A DNA stretch of 64,000 nucleotides from NCBI GenBank assembly GCA_019188245.1, contig JAECZO010000089.1:64501-128500 (forward strand), in the 5' to 3' direction. The notes under the pieces are model-generated. The model did no database searches. It saw only the letters and a list, made by a program, of their open reading frames with translations, and had not been told where the DNA came from. Shown here one piece after another: positions 45,603-56,816 of the stretch. Every line of letters starts with the position of its first letter. Positions within the stretch are counted from its first letter, which is position 1. The DNA is from Novymonas esmeraldas (Eukaryota; Euglenozoa; Kinetoplastea; Trypanosomatida; Trypanosomatidae). A program made the translations under genes and the position numbers.

Positions 45603-46471
45603 ACTTCCAATCGTGTGGCGGACAGAGATGCTGTGAGAATGTGTGTGTGTGTGTGTGTGCGTGATGAGTGGACGGCGTTCTCTTTCTCTCCTTGTGGAGC
45701 GGTGAGCGGTGGTGTTGGGTGACACGCACACTAGTGCAGCTCCGCCGTAGCCACCGTCCCGTGAGTGCAGCAGCGCTGTGCGCCTCTGCTGTCCAACACA
45801 CGCACCAACACACCACGTGGAGAGACACTGTGCGACGACGAGGAGACAGGAACACGGAGAGGGGTGAGAGTGAAGGGGCAGAGGGACGAAGGCAAAGTGC
45901 GACGCATCCATCACCCATGTGAGACGTTCCTACACACACGCACACACACACACAAGTCCGGACATTGCCTCTCTCTCTCTCCCAACCAATGGGTCCATAT
46001 CACTCTCATTCTCGCTCTGCGCATTAGCTGCCTTCCCTCATCTCTTTACCCTCCACGTCCTCTCTCACCCCCCTCCCCCCGCAGCCGCAGCAGCGGCACG
46101 TGGTCGAGCAAGAGAAGCCACAACGAGAGAAGGAAGAGGAGGAGGACGTGGCGGAGAGGGCGATGGTGGGACAGTGAACTATTTTACATCCAAGAAGAAA
46201 CACCCACAACCATCGCACACACACAAACATGGACACACACAAACACAAGCGCACCATGGCACCACTTGTTCTACATCTCACGGTGCAAGACATCAGGAGG
46301 GCTGCTGGAGATGGAGGAGGAAATCTCTAGAGACGCCGCTTTCTTCACACGTGTACACACACACAATCGAAGCAACCACAGCAAATGTAAGTGTGTGTGT
46401 GTGTGTGTGTGTCTGTGTGTGTGTTTCCTTGAAGAGTGCAAAGGGAGTGGACACCATGTTTTTTTTTTTTT
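45603..46471. other. Intergenic region downstream of the dynein p28 gene
   Basis: GT at about 45641-45661, short CA tracts, and a plus-strand T-run (46459-46473) that starts at the p28 stop codon. No gene seen. Confidence 0.55.
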
Positions 46472-47815
46472 TTACGACGTTGACGCCGCCGTCGCCGCCG
46501 CTGTCTCGCCACCGTTGTCGACCTCCCCCGCAGCGGACTCGCGCTCCGTCTCCATCTTCAGTCGCAAGCTGAGCTGTTGGTTGGCGCGGCGCAGGTAGTT
46601 CAGCTCGTCCTGCTGCTGCTTGTGGCGCACCTGCCGCTCCTCCTCAAAGCGCTGCTCCACCTCCTTGCACGCCTCCAGTAGTTCGTGTTGGCGCACTTCC
46701 AGTACGGCCTTCTGGCCCTGCAAAGCGGCGAGGCGCTCCTGCAAGACGACTGCGTCATGAGAGTCCTGCAGGAGCTTCCCCGCAGCGAAGCGCTCGCCTT
46801 CGCGCAGCAACGCCGCGTGCACTTGCAGGGAGTGCTCTGCCTCCTCCCGCACGCGCGCCAGGACGAGTCCCCGTGCCGGCTCCTCGATCGTCACCTGGCG
46901 CACCAGCTCGGAGAAGAGCTCGTGGTAGAGGGCACGTCGGATGTGGCACAGTCCTGTGGGACGCGCGCGGCGGGCCTCGAGGCGCGCCTGCAGTGTCGCG
47001 TGCAGCTGCATGACGTCCTCGCGGAACGATGGCGCCGCTGAAACCGTCTGCGCGTAGACGAGCTCACCGCGACTGTCTCTCTCAGACTCATCGCTGTCGA
47101 CGGCCGTGGCCCAGGGTGAGGCGGCGCTGCTGCCACAACCGATGCCGCGCTGCTGCTGCTGCTGCGGCGGCTGCACAGGGAAGAGTGTGTCGAGCAGCGC
47201 TCCAGTATCGTGGATGTGCCGCATGAGGTATGGCATACTCATGGACACCTGCTGACCCTCTGCCGCGGCGGCGGCGGCGACAGCAGGGGTGGTGGTGGTG
47301 GTGGTGGCGATGCCAGGGGCTGAGGTGTGCTCGCGCTGTTGGGCGGATCGGGTGTTTGGTGACGGTGGAACCGGGGCTCCAGTGCCCTGGCGCGCGTCGG
47401 CCTCCCAGCGCTGTGCGGCATTGCTCGTGGTCGACGCCGCCGCAGCGGAGCGTGCGCCGGTCGCGTCGCCGTTGGTGTCGGCGCCTGCGAGAGGACCTTT
47501 TTTGCGGCCATGGTTCGGCAGTGTTTGTGCTCGGGCCGCACCCGACGCCGACGGGGCAGTGCCGTCGCGTGCGTGCTGGTGCACACTCTGAGCAGCGCGC
47601 TTGGCATCCTGCAGCCTGCGCGCTGCCAGTGATGGCGCGGCGGGCACCGCTCCCGTTGGACTGGATCCTACGAAGGCGGAAGCACCGCCACCCGCCTGTG
47701 CACGCCGCAGCGCCACGAGGTTGATGGTGGCCACATCGCCGCCTGTGGTGCGCACCAGCACTGGTGGGTTGAGCTGGAGGAGGGGCGTTGTGAGATCCTC
47801 GGGACCCGCTGCCAT
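46472..47815 (-). CDS. DNALI1: Axonemal inner-arm dynein light chain p28 (DNALI1)
   Basis: A 447-residue protein from the ATG at 47815. The second half is the p28 domain: LLDTLFPVQ, REDVMQLHATLQARLEARRARPTG (here quoted as REDVMQLHATLQ then ARLEARRARPTG), ALYHELFSELVRQVTIEE, RGLVLARVREE, then a long coiled coil ending LNYLRRANQQLSLRLK, matching human DNALI1 FLKRTNQQLKAQL. p28 binds single-headed inner-arm dyneins in the flagellar axoneme, consistent with a flagellate. The protein is about 190 residues longer than the usual 250-260 because of an N-terminal Ala/Thr/Ser-rich extension. Confidence 0.95.
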   Translation of the reverse strand: MAAGPEDLTTPLLQLNPPVLVRTTGGDVATINLVALRRAQAGGGASAFVGSSPTGAVPAAPSLAARRLQDAKRAAQSVHQHARDGTAPSASGAARAQTLPNHGRKKGPLAGADTNGDATGARSAAAASTTSNAAQRWEADARQGTGAPVPPSPNTRSAQQREHTSAPGIATTTTTTPAVAAAAAAEGQQVSMSMPYLMRHIHDTGALLDTLFPVQPPQQQQQRGIGCGSSAASPWATAVDSDESERDSRGELVYAQTVSAAPSFREDVMQLHATLQARLEARRARPTGLCHIRRALYHELFSELVRQVTIEEPARGLVLARVREEAEHSLQVHAALLREGERFAAGKLLQDSHDAVVLQERLAALQGQKAVLEVRQHELLEACKEVEQRFEEERQVRHKQQQDELNYLRRANQQLSLRLKMETERESAAGEVDNGGETAAATAASTS

Positions 47816-48640
47816 GCTGCCCGCCTCGGACGTGTGCCGCAACGAGCTATGCGTGTGTGTGTGCGTGTGTGTGTGTTTTTTTTTTTTTTCTTGTGTCTCT
47901 CTCTGAGTGCAGTGGTGGAGTGCACAGGGTGTGGGGTTGCTGCGACGACGGAGAGGTGCAAGAGGAAAGAGGATGTGCTGGTGGTAGCAAGACTGGTGCA
48001 AGAGGAAGAGGCGCACTCGACCACATACGAGAAGCGGCGGCACTGTTTCCCATGTCTGCATCGCATGTCTTCGTGCCACACATACACATACACATACACA
48101 TACAGCTCCCTCTTCCAGACACACAGCTCCTTCACCTCTCCTCCGCTGCGCACGTCGATACACGAGAGGAGTCGTTGGCGTATCTCTGTTCAATGTCTCT
48201 CTCTGTGCGTTCTTTCTTTCTTTCTTTTTTTTGCGAGTGTCTAGTGTGTGGCGGAGGCCAAGAGTTTACATAGTGTGACGCCTTCTGTGGCGCGCGGTGC
48301 AGCTTCTCTCTTTGTGTGTGTCGATGCGGTGCGAGACACACACACACACACAGTGCGCGGTCTCAGGAAAGGTCCACACACACACACTCTCTCGCTCTAC
48401 ATCACACACAGAACGCACCGCCCACGTCGTGTAGGAGTGTGCGTTGCTGCGAGAGGACATCCGTCCATGGCGGCGCGCCATCGCCCACCGCCCCTCTCTC
48501 TGTCGTCGCGTTGCGCACATGTTGGCATCAGAGAGGTCCACATACGCACACACATGAAGAGAAGAAAGGAGAGGTGATGTGTGTGTGTGGGGGGAAGGCA
48601 GGAAGCACACCACGCGCTCCACAGAAGGCACACGAGGCCA

Positions 48641-48643
48641 ACA

Positions 48644-48690
<47 letters not shown>
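48641..48690. repeat. (CA)n microsatellite
   Basis: About 24 uninterrupted CA units in the 3' flank of the 1440-residue gene. Confidence 0.95.
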
Positions 48691-48691
<1 letters not shown>

Positions 48692-48793
48692 GCTCACACA
48701 CACAGACAGACATAGGGAGAGAGAGATTGAACAGAGGCAGAGACTACATAGGCCACGATTCGGTGTTCCTTCGAGCGACCTACACGTGAGGCA

Positions 48794-48796
<3 letters not shown>

Positions 48797-48846
<50 letters not shown>
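48797..48846. repeat. (GACA)n tetranucleotide repeat
   Basis: About 12 perfect GACA units. They read TGTC in the transcribed RNA, within the probable 3' UTR of the acidic-protein gene. Confidence 0.95.
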
Positions 48847-48955
48847 GAGAGATAGAGAGGATGAGCGTGGGAATGTACATTTCGCGTGATTGTCAACCAC
48901 GACAACAACACCACAGCGACGGAGAAGAACAAGACAGGACAGACACACACGACTG

Positions 48956-51900
48956 TCACGAGCTCGCCGGGACGCTGCCAAAGCGGCGGGCTCCGAACTG
49001 CAGACGAGGATCTGCGCGGGATACCCGGGTATTCCGGAGCGCCACGAAGCGAAGCACGTCCATCTCCTCTGCGCTGAACAGCTGCTCAGCCCGCGACTCC
49101 AGCGTCGCGCTGCCGTGAAGGCGGACATCCTGCAGCGACGCGGCCCCCAGGCCCACCAGCACCTTCACTGCCGGGAGATCGGCGCGCCGCAGCGCCTCCT
49201 CGATCGCTGGCGTCTCCGGGCCGTCCAGGGGACAGGCCTGCACGGTTGTGATACCGTGCTCGAACAAGACGCGCAGCGCTGCCGTGTTGAAGTGGTGGGC
49301 ACCAGACGCGGCGCACTCCTCCGCGTCGCCGCCGCGGCGGCCTTCGCTGCCGAACAAGAGTGCGTGCAGCGTCTCCGCTGTCATGTAGGTGTGCGGCGCC
49401 ACCAGGAAGGACTTCCAGAGCAGGCGGACACGCGACTTGGACTCGAGCACCTCCGCGCTGTAGGCGTTGGGGTGAGCCAGTGTGAGCGGCGGCGCAGTCG
49501 GCGCCAGCGAGGCCGACAACCGCGGCAGGCTGTGGGCGAACGGTGGGGACTTGGTGGGGGTGAGGTGGTCCGCCTCGGCCCGCTCGTCCTCGAGCGTGGC
49601 CTGCAGGACAGCGCTGCTGATCAGTGATGGCCGTTGGCGCCGCGCGGCCCCACCTGCCGCTGCCGCCGCCGCCGCCATCGCCGTCGGCGGTGTAGGCGCG
49701 ACTCTGGGGCGCTGCTTAGCAGCGGCGGCGCCGGAGGGCGGACTGCCGGCCCCGCTCACGAGCTCCATCATCGACTGGTCGCCGCCATCGCCGCCCTCCG
49801 ACGGGGCGTCGGCCTCGAGCTGAGCCAGCACAGCCCTGTAGCTGTTGACGTGGTCGTCGATGGTGGCGAACAGCTCCGGCAGCTGTGCTCGCATGCGGGA
49901 GACAGCAGCGCCGTCGTACTGCCCTTTGCGTTGACGCCAGTACACCTCGCTCCACATGTAATACGCGAACAGCTGCACCGTCGCGGCCCGCGCGGCCGCG
50001 CTGCTGATTGCCCACGCCTGCACCAGCTCCGGCAGCGGGCAGTACCCCGTGCTCCCGAACAGTTCGAACGTTGGCAGGTGTTCGAAGACCCGCTGCCGCA
50101 CGGCGCCTCTGCTGAAGTCGACAGCGCAGAGCAGCAGCAGCTTCGTCGTCCCAGAGCGCGCGCGGTCCTGCGGGCGACGGACACACCGCATCCCCTTCAG
50201 CTCCAGCAGCTGTGAAAAGAGGTCCACATGCCCATCCACGTCGCGGCTCTGCGCGTCCCGCACGCTCACCTCTGCCGCCGCGGCCACGCCGCTGCCGACG
50301 ACGACGTCCTCCGTCGCGGCGGTGAAGCGGCGCTCCGCGAGGTCGAGGATGACCGCCGCGCGCGACGGCAGCGGCGCCGGCGTCGTCGTCACCGCCAGCA
50401 GCAGCAGCACCAGGTCGCTCTGGTAGAGGCGCTGGTGCCGCACCAGCGGCGTGTGAGCTGGAGCGCTCGGGGCCACGTCCGCGGCGCCGCCAGTGCGCGA
50501 GGCGGTGCTCGCGAGGCCCACGAACTCTGCTGTCACGAGCGGGTCTTGACGCGGGCGGCCGCTCTCGAGCAGCTCCGCCGCGAAGGTGCGCGCTACGCTC
50601 TCTTGCAGTGTGTACTGCGACGGCGTCACCGACGCGCCAGACGCGTTCACCGCGTTCAGGCGGTCGAGGCGCCGTTGCAGCTCCAGCAGAACGCGCAGCA
50701 GCAGCGGGGAGAACTGGAGCGTGGGGTGTGTCCGGCGCAGTCTCAGCCGCCTCGCGCGCGCGTCGCGCCGGCGCATCGCGTCGATGCGCTGTCGGAGGAC
50801 ATCGGTGGCGTCCTCCACTGTCATGGCGGCGAGGTCCTCCTCCTCCGCACCGCCGTCGCCGTCTCGCCCTTCCCCAGAAGCCGCGTCCTCCTCCTCGTCG
50901 TCACTCGCCTCTGCGTGCTGGGCAGCCGCGTCGACACCCCAGCCCCGCAGCGACGCCGGCGGCAGTCGCATCCACCACCACAGCGCCAGGCGCAGGAGGC
51001 AGAGGCGCTGGAACAGCACCAGCTCCACCGGCCGAGTCGGGAGCAGACCGGCGTCCAGGAGGGACGTCAGCACAAGGCGGCCGTAGCGGATCGGGTCGAC
51101 AACCTTGTCCAGCGCACTGCCCCAGCGGTGAGGGGCACTGAGCTCCATCGCCTTCGTCGGGCTCGCCGCGGCCACATCGTCGACGTCCCCCGCCTCCTCC
51201 TCCTCCTCCTCGGGGTGCTGCCCCGGCAGCACCCGCCACTGACGCACCTCCTCGGCGGTCGCGACACTCGCGACGTCGGCGAAGCTGGGCAGTGCGAAGA
51301 GCGGGTTGACGTCGAGCCAGATGCTGCCCAGCGTGTAGGGGATACGCAGCGAGTCCTGCTGCAGGACGCGCTGCCTGGCGCGGCAGATGGTGGCGAGAAT
51401 GGGGAGCGCAACGGAGAGGTCCACCGAGAGCCACGCGGCGTCGAAGGTGCGCAGCACCGCATGCGAAGACACACCCCGCGCACTGGCCGCCGCGCCGCCG
51501 TCCGCGCCGTCATCGCCGTCGTCGTCGTCGTCACCTCCCGCCGCTCCCGCCTCATCCCCACCGTCCTCCTCTCCTCGCGCCGCCGCCTGCACCGGCTGCA
51601 GGAGCGCGCACCGCAGCGCGGCAGGGGAGAAGAGAGCGGCCAGCACGACCGGGCTCACGGGTACCAGAGTGTCCAGCGCGTACTTGGGCACGTGGAGGCC
51701 GCCCACGCGCTCCGCCTGGTTCTCGCTTCCGTCCTCCTCACTGCTGGCGTCACCGGCGGCCTCGTCCTCCTCGCCACCGCCGCCTGTCGCCGCCCCCGCC
51801 GCCTCCTCCTCATCCGCTGGCTCGCCGCCACCGGCGACCGCCTGCTCCGCACGCCGGCGCTGGCAGGCGTGCATGACGAGGAGGGGGTGGGTGTCGAGCA

Positions 51901-53278
51901 AGTGCCATTCCTTGCTCACAGCGTCGTAGGCGATGTAGAACTCGTACTCCGCGAAGGGGAAGTACGGGAGGGCGACGACCGGCGGCGGCGCCGTCGCGAT
52001 GCTGAGGAGCGCTCGTGAGCGACCGGGCCCGTCCGGACAGGGAGGGCCGTCGTGCGGCTCCTCCTCCTGTTGCGGCGCCTCCTCGTCTGAGCGAGGCTCC
52101 GCCTCCACCTCCTCCTCCTCCACCTCGTTGAAGGCACCGAGCAAGCTCTTGGAGGTGTGCGGGGCTGGTGCGGCGCTCTCCGGGTTCGAGATGCTGTTGT
52201 CGCTCTCCTCATTGCCGGCGTCGCCGGACTTCTCCTCGTCCTCGCCGCGGAAGGCGCCGGAGGCGAGGAAGAAGTCTGCGTTGTGGTGCGCCGGGTCCGC
52301 CTGCTCGGCATCCTCGTCGTCCTCCTCCGCCTCGAGAACGGGTGTGCCGGTGCACAGCCGGCCCGCCGCGTCCAACTGCAGCTTGTCGGACGGGTGCGGG
52401 TCTGGTGCGATGATCCAGCCATACATGATGCGTAGCACACGCTGGAAGGCGTGCACGTCGTTGGAAAGCAGCGCCGGCAACCAGTACGGCGGCGGTTGCT
52501 GGACGGTCGTCCACGGCCACACCACACCATCGAGCGGGTTGACGCTGCCGTCCTTCTCTGCCGCCGCCGCCGCGCCGTCGTCGTCGTCAGCACCGGCGTC
52601 GTCCCCGCCGTCGTCGTCGACGTTGCCGGCCGCGTTGCCGTCACCGGACTTCTGCTTGCGTTGCTCACGCGCGCGCTCGTAGAGGAGGAAGCGCCGCTGC
52701 CGCTCAGAGTCGCCGTGGAGGTGGCGCAGGATGAGGCGGCGCCGCAGCGTCGCCAGTGGTACCGCGTAGTCGAGCTCGTAGTGGTGGTTGCCGGCGCAGC
52801 AGCCCTGCAGCGCTGCCGCCGCGGTGGTCGCCTCGCCATCGCCCTCCTCCTCCTCCCCCTCCTCGGCCACCTCCGCGTCTGGCGCCGGCGCACCCGCCGC
52901 TCCCGCATGGTCATCGTTGTCGTCGTCCTCGTCGTCGCCCTCCTCGTCGTCCTCCTCCTCATCGCCGGTTCCGCGTGGTGGAAGTCGACCGATCATGCCG
53001 CGCGTCAGACACACATGCACGCGCGTCGGCTCACACGCGGCACCGGGCGTGTCGCGGCGTGGGAGAAGCAGGGTGATGAACTCAGGAAACGGCTTCGGCG
53101 CGGGTGTGTCATCAAGCGCGTCGTAGTCCTCGTGCGGCTCGGCATTCGTGTCTGCTGCGTCCTGTTCCTCGTCGGAGCCGGCGCTCCCCTCCTCCTCCTC
53201 TTCCTCCTCGTTCACCTCCTCGTCGTTCTCCTCCGGATCGGAGGCCGCGTCGGCGTCGTCGTAGTTGCCCGAGGACAT
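48956..53278 (-). CDS. Very acidic large hypothetical protein (1440 residues)
   Basis: It starts MSSGNYDDADAASDPEEN at the ATG at 53278. The first 450 residues carry repeated Glu/Asp runs between short ordered parts (FPEFITLLLPRRD, VHVCLTRGM, YELDYAVPLATLRRRL, FPFAEYEFYIAYDAV). The middle holds longer ordered segments, including FDAAWLSVDLSVALPILATI and SIWLDVNPLFALPSFADV. The end (about 1290-1420) has a pattern like two ankyrin-type helices: FNTAALRVLFEHGI followed by AIEEALRRADLPAVKVLVG and LRFVALRNTR. Overall charge is strongly negative. No domain is recognised with certainty. The long antisense frames here come from GC bias. Confidence 0.75.
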   Translation of the reverse strand: MSSGNYDDADAASDPEENDEEVNEEEEEEEGSAGSDEEQDAADTNAEPHEDYDALDDTPAPKPFPEFITLLLPRRDTPGAACEPTRVHVCLTRGMIGRLPPRGTGDEEEDDEEGDDEDDDNDDHAGAAGAPAPDAEVAEEGEEEEGDGEATTAAAALQGCCAGNHHYELDYAVPLATLRRRLILRHLHGDSERQRRFLLYERAREQRKQKSGDGNAAGNVDDDGGDDAGADDDDGAAAAAEKDGSVNPLDGVVWPWTTVQQPPPYWLPALLSNDVHAFQRVLRIMYGWIIAPDPHPSDKLQLDAAGRLCTGTPVLEAEEDDEDAEQADPAHHNADFFLASGAFRGEDEEKSGDAGNEESDNSISNPESAAPAPHTSKSLLGAFNEVEEEEVEAEPRSDEEAPQQEEEPHDGPPCPDGPGRSRALLSIATAPPPVVALPYFPFAEYEFYIAYDAVSKEWHLLDTHPLLVMHACQRRRAEQAVAGGGEPADEEEAAGAATGGGGEEDEAAGDASSEEDGSENQAERVGGLHVPKYALDTLVPVSPVVLAALFSPAALRCALLQPVQAAARGEEDGGDEAGAAGGDDDDDGDDGADGGAAASARGVSSHAVLRTFDAAWLSVDLSVALPILATICRARQRVLQQDSLRIPYTLGSIWLDVNPLFALPSFADVASVATAEEVRQWRVLPGQHPEEEEEEAGDVDDVAAASPTKAMELSAPHRWGSALDKVVDPIRYGRLVLTSLLDAGLLPTRPVELVLFQRLCLLRLALWWWMRLPPASLRGWGVDAAAQHAEASDDEEEDAASGEGRDGDGGAEEEDLAAMTVEDATDVLRQRIDAMRRRDARARRLRLRRTHPTLQFSPLLLRVLLELQRRLDRLNAVNASGASVTPSQYTLQESVARTFAAELLESGRPRQDPLVTAEFVGLASTASRTGGAADVAPSAPAHTPLVRHQRLYQSDLVLLLLAVTTTPAPLPSRAAVILDLAERRFTAATEDVVVGSGVAAAAEVSVRDAQSRDVDGHVDLFSQLLELKGMRCVRRPQDRARSGTTKLLLLCAVDFSRGAVRQRVFEHLPTFELFGSTGYCPLPELVQAWAISSAAARAATVQLFAYYMWSEVYWRQRKGQYDGAAVSRMRAQLPELFATIDDHVNSYRAVLAQLEADAPSEGGDGGDQSMMELVSGAGSPPSGAAAAKQRPRVAPTPPTAMAAAAAAAGGAARRQRPSLISSAVLQATLEDERAEADHLTPTKSPPFAHSLPRLSASLAPTAPPLTLAHPNAYSAEVLESKSRVRLLWKSFLVAPHTYMTAETLHALLFGSEGRRGGDAEECAASGAHHFNTAALRVLFEHGITTVQACPLDGPETPAIEEALRRADLPAVKVLVGLGAASLQDVRLHGSATLESRAEQLFSAEEMDVLRFVALRNTRVSRADPRLQFGARRFGSVPASS

Positions 53279-53702
53279 TGTGGAAAGCGGCGCTCCTCGG
53301 CACACAAGTGCGACCTACGAGCGGCCGACACCCCCTGTCTCTCTCTCTTCTGTCTGCTTTGTGTATTATTGTTGTTGTGTCTGTGTGTGTGTGTGTGTCT
53401 GTGTGTGAGTTGCGTAAACAGCGACTGTGTATGAATGCCGGCACACGACCAGGACGAGCCCTTTGTGTGTGTATGTGAGGGGGTGCGCGTTGACACATGC
53501 CCAGACATGAGCGTGCCGTTGGAGGGGGGCGTGAGAAAGAGAGAGATGGAGAGGACAGAGAGCGTTACGGGGTGACACGCAGCGCGGAGCGCGGGGGCGG
53601 CTTTGCTCGAGCGCGTTCCAAGACGACATCCCTCGAGACGGTACGGACGCGCATCGGGGAGTATCGCGGCAGCGGTGTTCGTGTACGTGTACCGCGATGG
53701 AA

Positions 53703-53734
<32 letters not shown>

Positions 53735-54286
53735 ATCGGGGAGGGAGAGGGGCAGGCGGTCACCGCCGGCATCGTGTGTGTGTGTGGAAGGGCTGAGAAG
53801 AGAAGCACAGTCAGAGGAGGGAGGGGACTGCGATCTCAGGCACGCTGCCCATGAACTACAGAGAAAGAGAGGAGGTGGTGGTGGGTGTAAGGGGAGGGGG
53901 CCAGTACGTGTGTGTGTGCCTGGTGGCAGGAGAGCTACGCATGTCCTGCGTGCGCGAGAAGAAAAAAAAAAAGAAGAGAGAGGGCACACCCCTGCAACTT
54001 GCTTCTACTAGACGAGATACGTGCAAACCACCAACACCACCACCACAACAACGCAAAGAGAGAGAGAGACGCACTACTCGCCGTCCTCCATGCGTACAAA
54101 AAAAAAAAAAAAGAAAAAGACGCTATCGCGATGAAATGTGAGACAGGTGTTGCCGCCTCTCGCTGGGCGGAGTGTCTCACGCCGCACTGAGAGCACCGCA
54201 CAGGGGGGGGGGGGGAAGGGCGCGGCAGCGGTGACGGCAACCGCGACTATGACAGGGACGCGCCACGTGCTGGCCCGCCGACGCTC
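53279..54286. other. Intergenic region
   Basis: About 1 kb with GT tracts at about 53381-53408 and 53703-53731, plus-strand A-runs near 53960 and 54099-54113, and a G-run near 54205-54215. No gene seen. Confidence 0.6.
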
Positions 54287-54742
54287 TCATACTTCGATGA
54301 ACATCACCTCCATCCCGAGCAGGATGCAGCTAAGAATGCCGTAACGCATCACTGTGAGCAGCTGCTGGTCTTGCACGTAGTCCTTCGCCGTGATCTCCAG
54401 CGAGTAGTTCACATGCTTGGTGCATATCACGATGACGTTGTACGCAAGCACGATCATCATGGCGGTGCCAACGGGGCTGTAGAGAATCGTGGACAGGGAT
54501 GCGCAAGCGCCGATCTGCGTGCAGTGGGTCATGAAGTTCGGGACGACGGTAGCGCCGAGGTACTGGCGCTTGGCAACAGTGAGAGCACCGTGGCGGGGGT
54601 GGCTGGTCCCCGCAGCCGCTGTGATGACGGTGGTCGATGGGCGAGCGGGCATGCGCAGGTTGGCCGCAACTCCCCCAAGGAGAGCGGCGCGGCTGCCTCC
54701 CAGTCGGCTCGGGGCCAACAGACGCGGGCAGCGGCTGAACAT
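54287..54742 (-). CDS. Small two-span membrane protein, probably mitochondrial
   Basis: A 151-residue protein from the ATG at 54742 (MFSRCPRLLAPSRLGGSR, an Arg-rich presequence-like head). Two hydrophobic helices follow: TAMMIVLAYNVIVICT at about 93-108 and VMRYGILSCILLGMEVMFIEV near the C-terminus, joined by a polar loop HVNYSLEITAKDYVQDQQ. The N-terminal 60 residues are Ala/Arg/Ser-rich and likely cleaved. The size and layout suit a small accessory subunit of an inner-membrane complex. I do not recognise it. Confidence 0.65.
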   Translation of the reverse strand: MFSRCPRLLAPSRLGGSRAALLGGVAANLRMPARPSTTVITAAAGTSHPRHGALTVAKRQYLGATVVPNFMTHCTQIGACASLSTILYSPVGTAMMIVLAYNVIVICTKHVNYSLEITAKDYVQDQQLLTVMRYGILSCILLGMEVMFIEV

Positions 54743-56764
54743 CTCACGGGGCACCACGTGCAGAGGAGAGGGAGAGAGAGGAGGACTGCGGAGGAGGGGC
54801 AGGCACGCAGGCAGCCGAGTACTACAAAGAGAGTGTGTCTGTTGAAGGCTGGGGAGCCAACCATGGAGCGAGCACACGTGCACGTGTTTGTGTGAGTGTG
54901 TGCGCGGTGGAGGGAAGCAGCCGAAAAATGGCACACACACACAGCATGGGTGAGCGGAGAGAGAGAGAGAGCGAGATAGATGAGGATGGAAGAGGATGGA
55001 AGAGGATGGTGCTGGGGAACGATGTGGACGACCTTCTGCACCCTAACCACACCCCCTCACGGTGCTGGGAGAGAGAGAGAGAGGAGAGGAGAGAGGTGCG
55101 TGCTCGCGATGGCCACACTCGCGTTACTCTTTGTCTACCAGCCCCCTACTCCCCCCCTCTTTTGTTTTTTTTTCCCTCGAAGGCACGTTCAAGAAAACAA
55201 AGAACAGCAACAACAAAAGACGAACAGAACAGCCGTGGGGGGAGTGGTGCAATGTCGTCGTGCTCTTGTGCACGACGCGGCTCATGGCTGCACTTGATGT
55301 GCTGTATTGCAAAGGCGTCGTCACCGTTGTTGTTCTTTTTTTTTTTCTTTTACTTTCTCTTTTTTTTTTCCTTTTAGACATGCGAAAAGCTGAAGATGTC
55401 TTCAGAAAGAACATGAACTCCACATCGTGTCGTCTTCCCCAGTTTCCAGCTGTTCTCCAGAGAATGACAGCGGCGGCGGCAGTAGTGGTGGTGGCGGTGG
55501 TGGTGACCGGCTACGCTGAGACAGAAAACGCTGGCGCAGCAAATCAACGAAGAGAGGATGATAAAAAAAAAAAAAGAAGAAGAAGAAAGGAGGAGGGGCG
55601 GAGGATGTAGACCGAGAGGTTCGCGTACGTGAGTGTCTCACTCTCTGAGTAGGTGTGTGCGCGTGTGTTTTGTGTGTACGTGCCCATGTATGCATAAATG
55701 TGTGTGCGTGTGTGTGTTGACGTGATACACACACACACACACACACACACACACTCAAAAGAGTGTGGCGCGGGAGGTAGTCCAAGACGGCGCGAGTAGA
55801 AAAACTCGCACAGCCATGACACGAGCACAAGCCCCAGCAGACACATCGAGATGCACACACACACACACACACACACACACGCAGACGTGACGAACACGGA
55901 GAGCCAGCCGAGGCACCACGTCCAACCATGCTCGCGGCACAGAGAGAGAGAGAACGCACCGCGAGGATGAGACAAGAGGCGACTCTGACGCAGATCCGCG
56001 TTGGTGCACGCAGGACAAGAAGACGCCTCAGAAAACGCGCACAGCTTCACCAACGCGGGAGAAAGGGAAAGGAAGCGCACGATGCGGAGCAACACACACA
56101 CACACAAAAAAAAAAAAAAGAAAATGAGCACGTCACTGCATCTGTCCTTCCTCTCATCATTCCATCCCCCGCCCCTACAGAGGCCCTTCGTCCACACGTC
56201 TGCGTGACTCCTGCTCCGTCAGCAGGAACACGGCTGCGAATGTGCAAGAGACAGGGGGGGGGAGGGGGAGAGCGAGAGAAAGAGAGCAACGCGCTTGTAT
56301 ACTGGCCGATGCTCAGACACGCGACGCGGGGCGATGTCGACGGGGTATGTCTGTGTGGCAGCGAGGAAGGGGTGTGTGTGTGTGTGTGTGGACCTGGGAA
56401 GAGATCCGGTGAGGAGGGACGGAGGGATGTCGACCGCTGTACAACCGCGGTGTGTGTCTGTCTCGGTGAAGCGGCGCCTCCCCTCCCCCTCCTCCCGATC
56501 TCACACTCCTCCCTCTGCATCACGCGTGTTGCGCTCTTGCACCACTACCGGGCGTCCCCCCTTTCCTTCCGCCGTCGCCGCACTGTGAGCACAGTGCAGT
56601 GCCTCGCCGCCACGCGTCTTCCTCCTCTCCCCCTGCCTGTGCTACCTCTCTCTTTCTCTCTCTTTCTCTCTCTTTCATCCTCCCAAGTGTATTCCTCACG
56701 CATGTGTGCCACGCCACGGTCTCACTCGGAAACGCAAGCATGATGAAGGAGACACCAGGCGGCG

Positions 56765-56816
56765 ATCACACACACGCACACACACGCACACACACGCACA
56801 CACACGCACACACACA
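56765..56816. repeat. 10-base (CGCACACACA)n minisatellite
   Basis: CG dinucleotides recur every ten bases inside a CA tract, giving about four higher-order units. Confidence 0.85.

Larger units (their letters stand above)
47816..48955. other. Repeat-dense intergenic region
   Basis: About 1.14 kb with TTTTT and CTTTC runs, TACACA repeats, a 50-base CA tract (48641-48690) and a GACA tract (48797-48846). No gene is supported. Confidence 0.6.

Noticed and set aside
48797-48846. A regular repeat array that could be mistaken for a CRISPR-like structure.
   Set aside because: Perfect GACA tandem repeat with no spacers, in a eukaryotic genome.
50228-52018. A 596-residue plus-strand ORF opposite the acidic-protein gene.
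   Set aside because: Arg/His/Gln-rich complement of acidic codons, with no motif.
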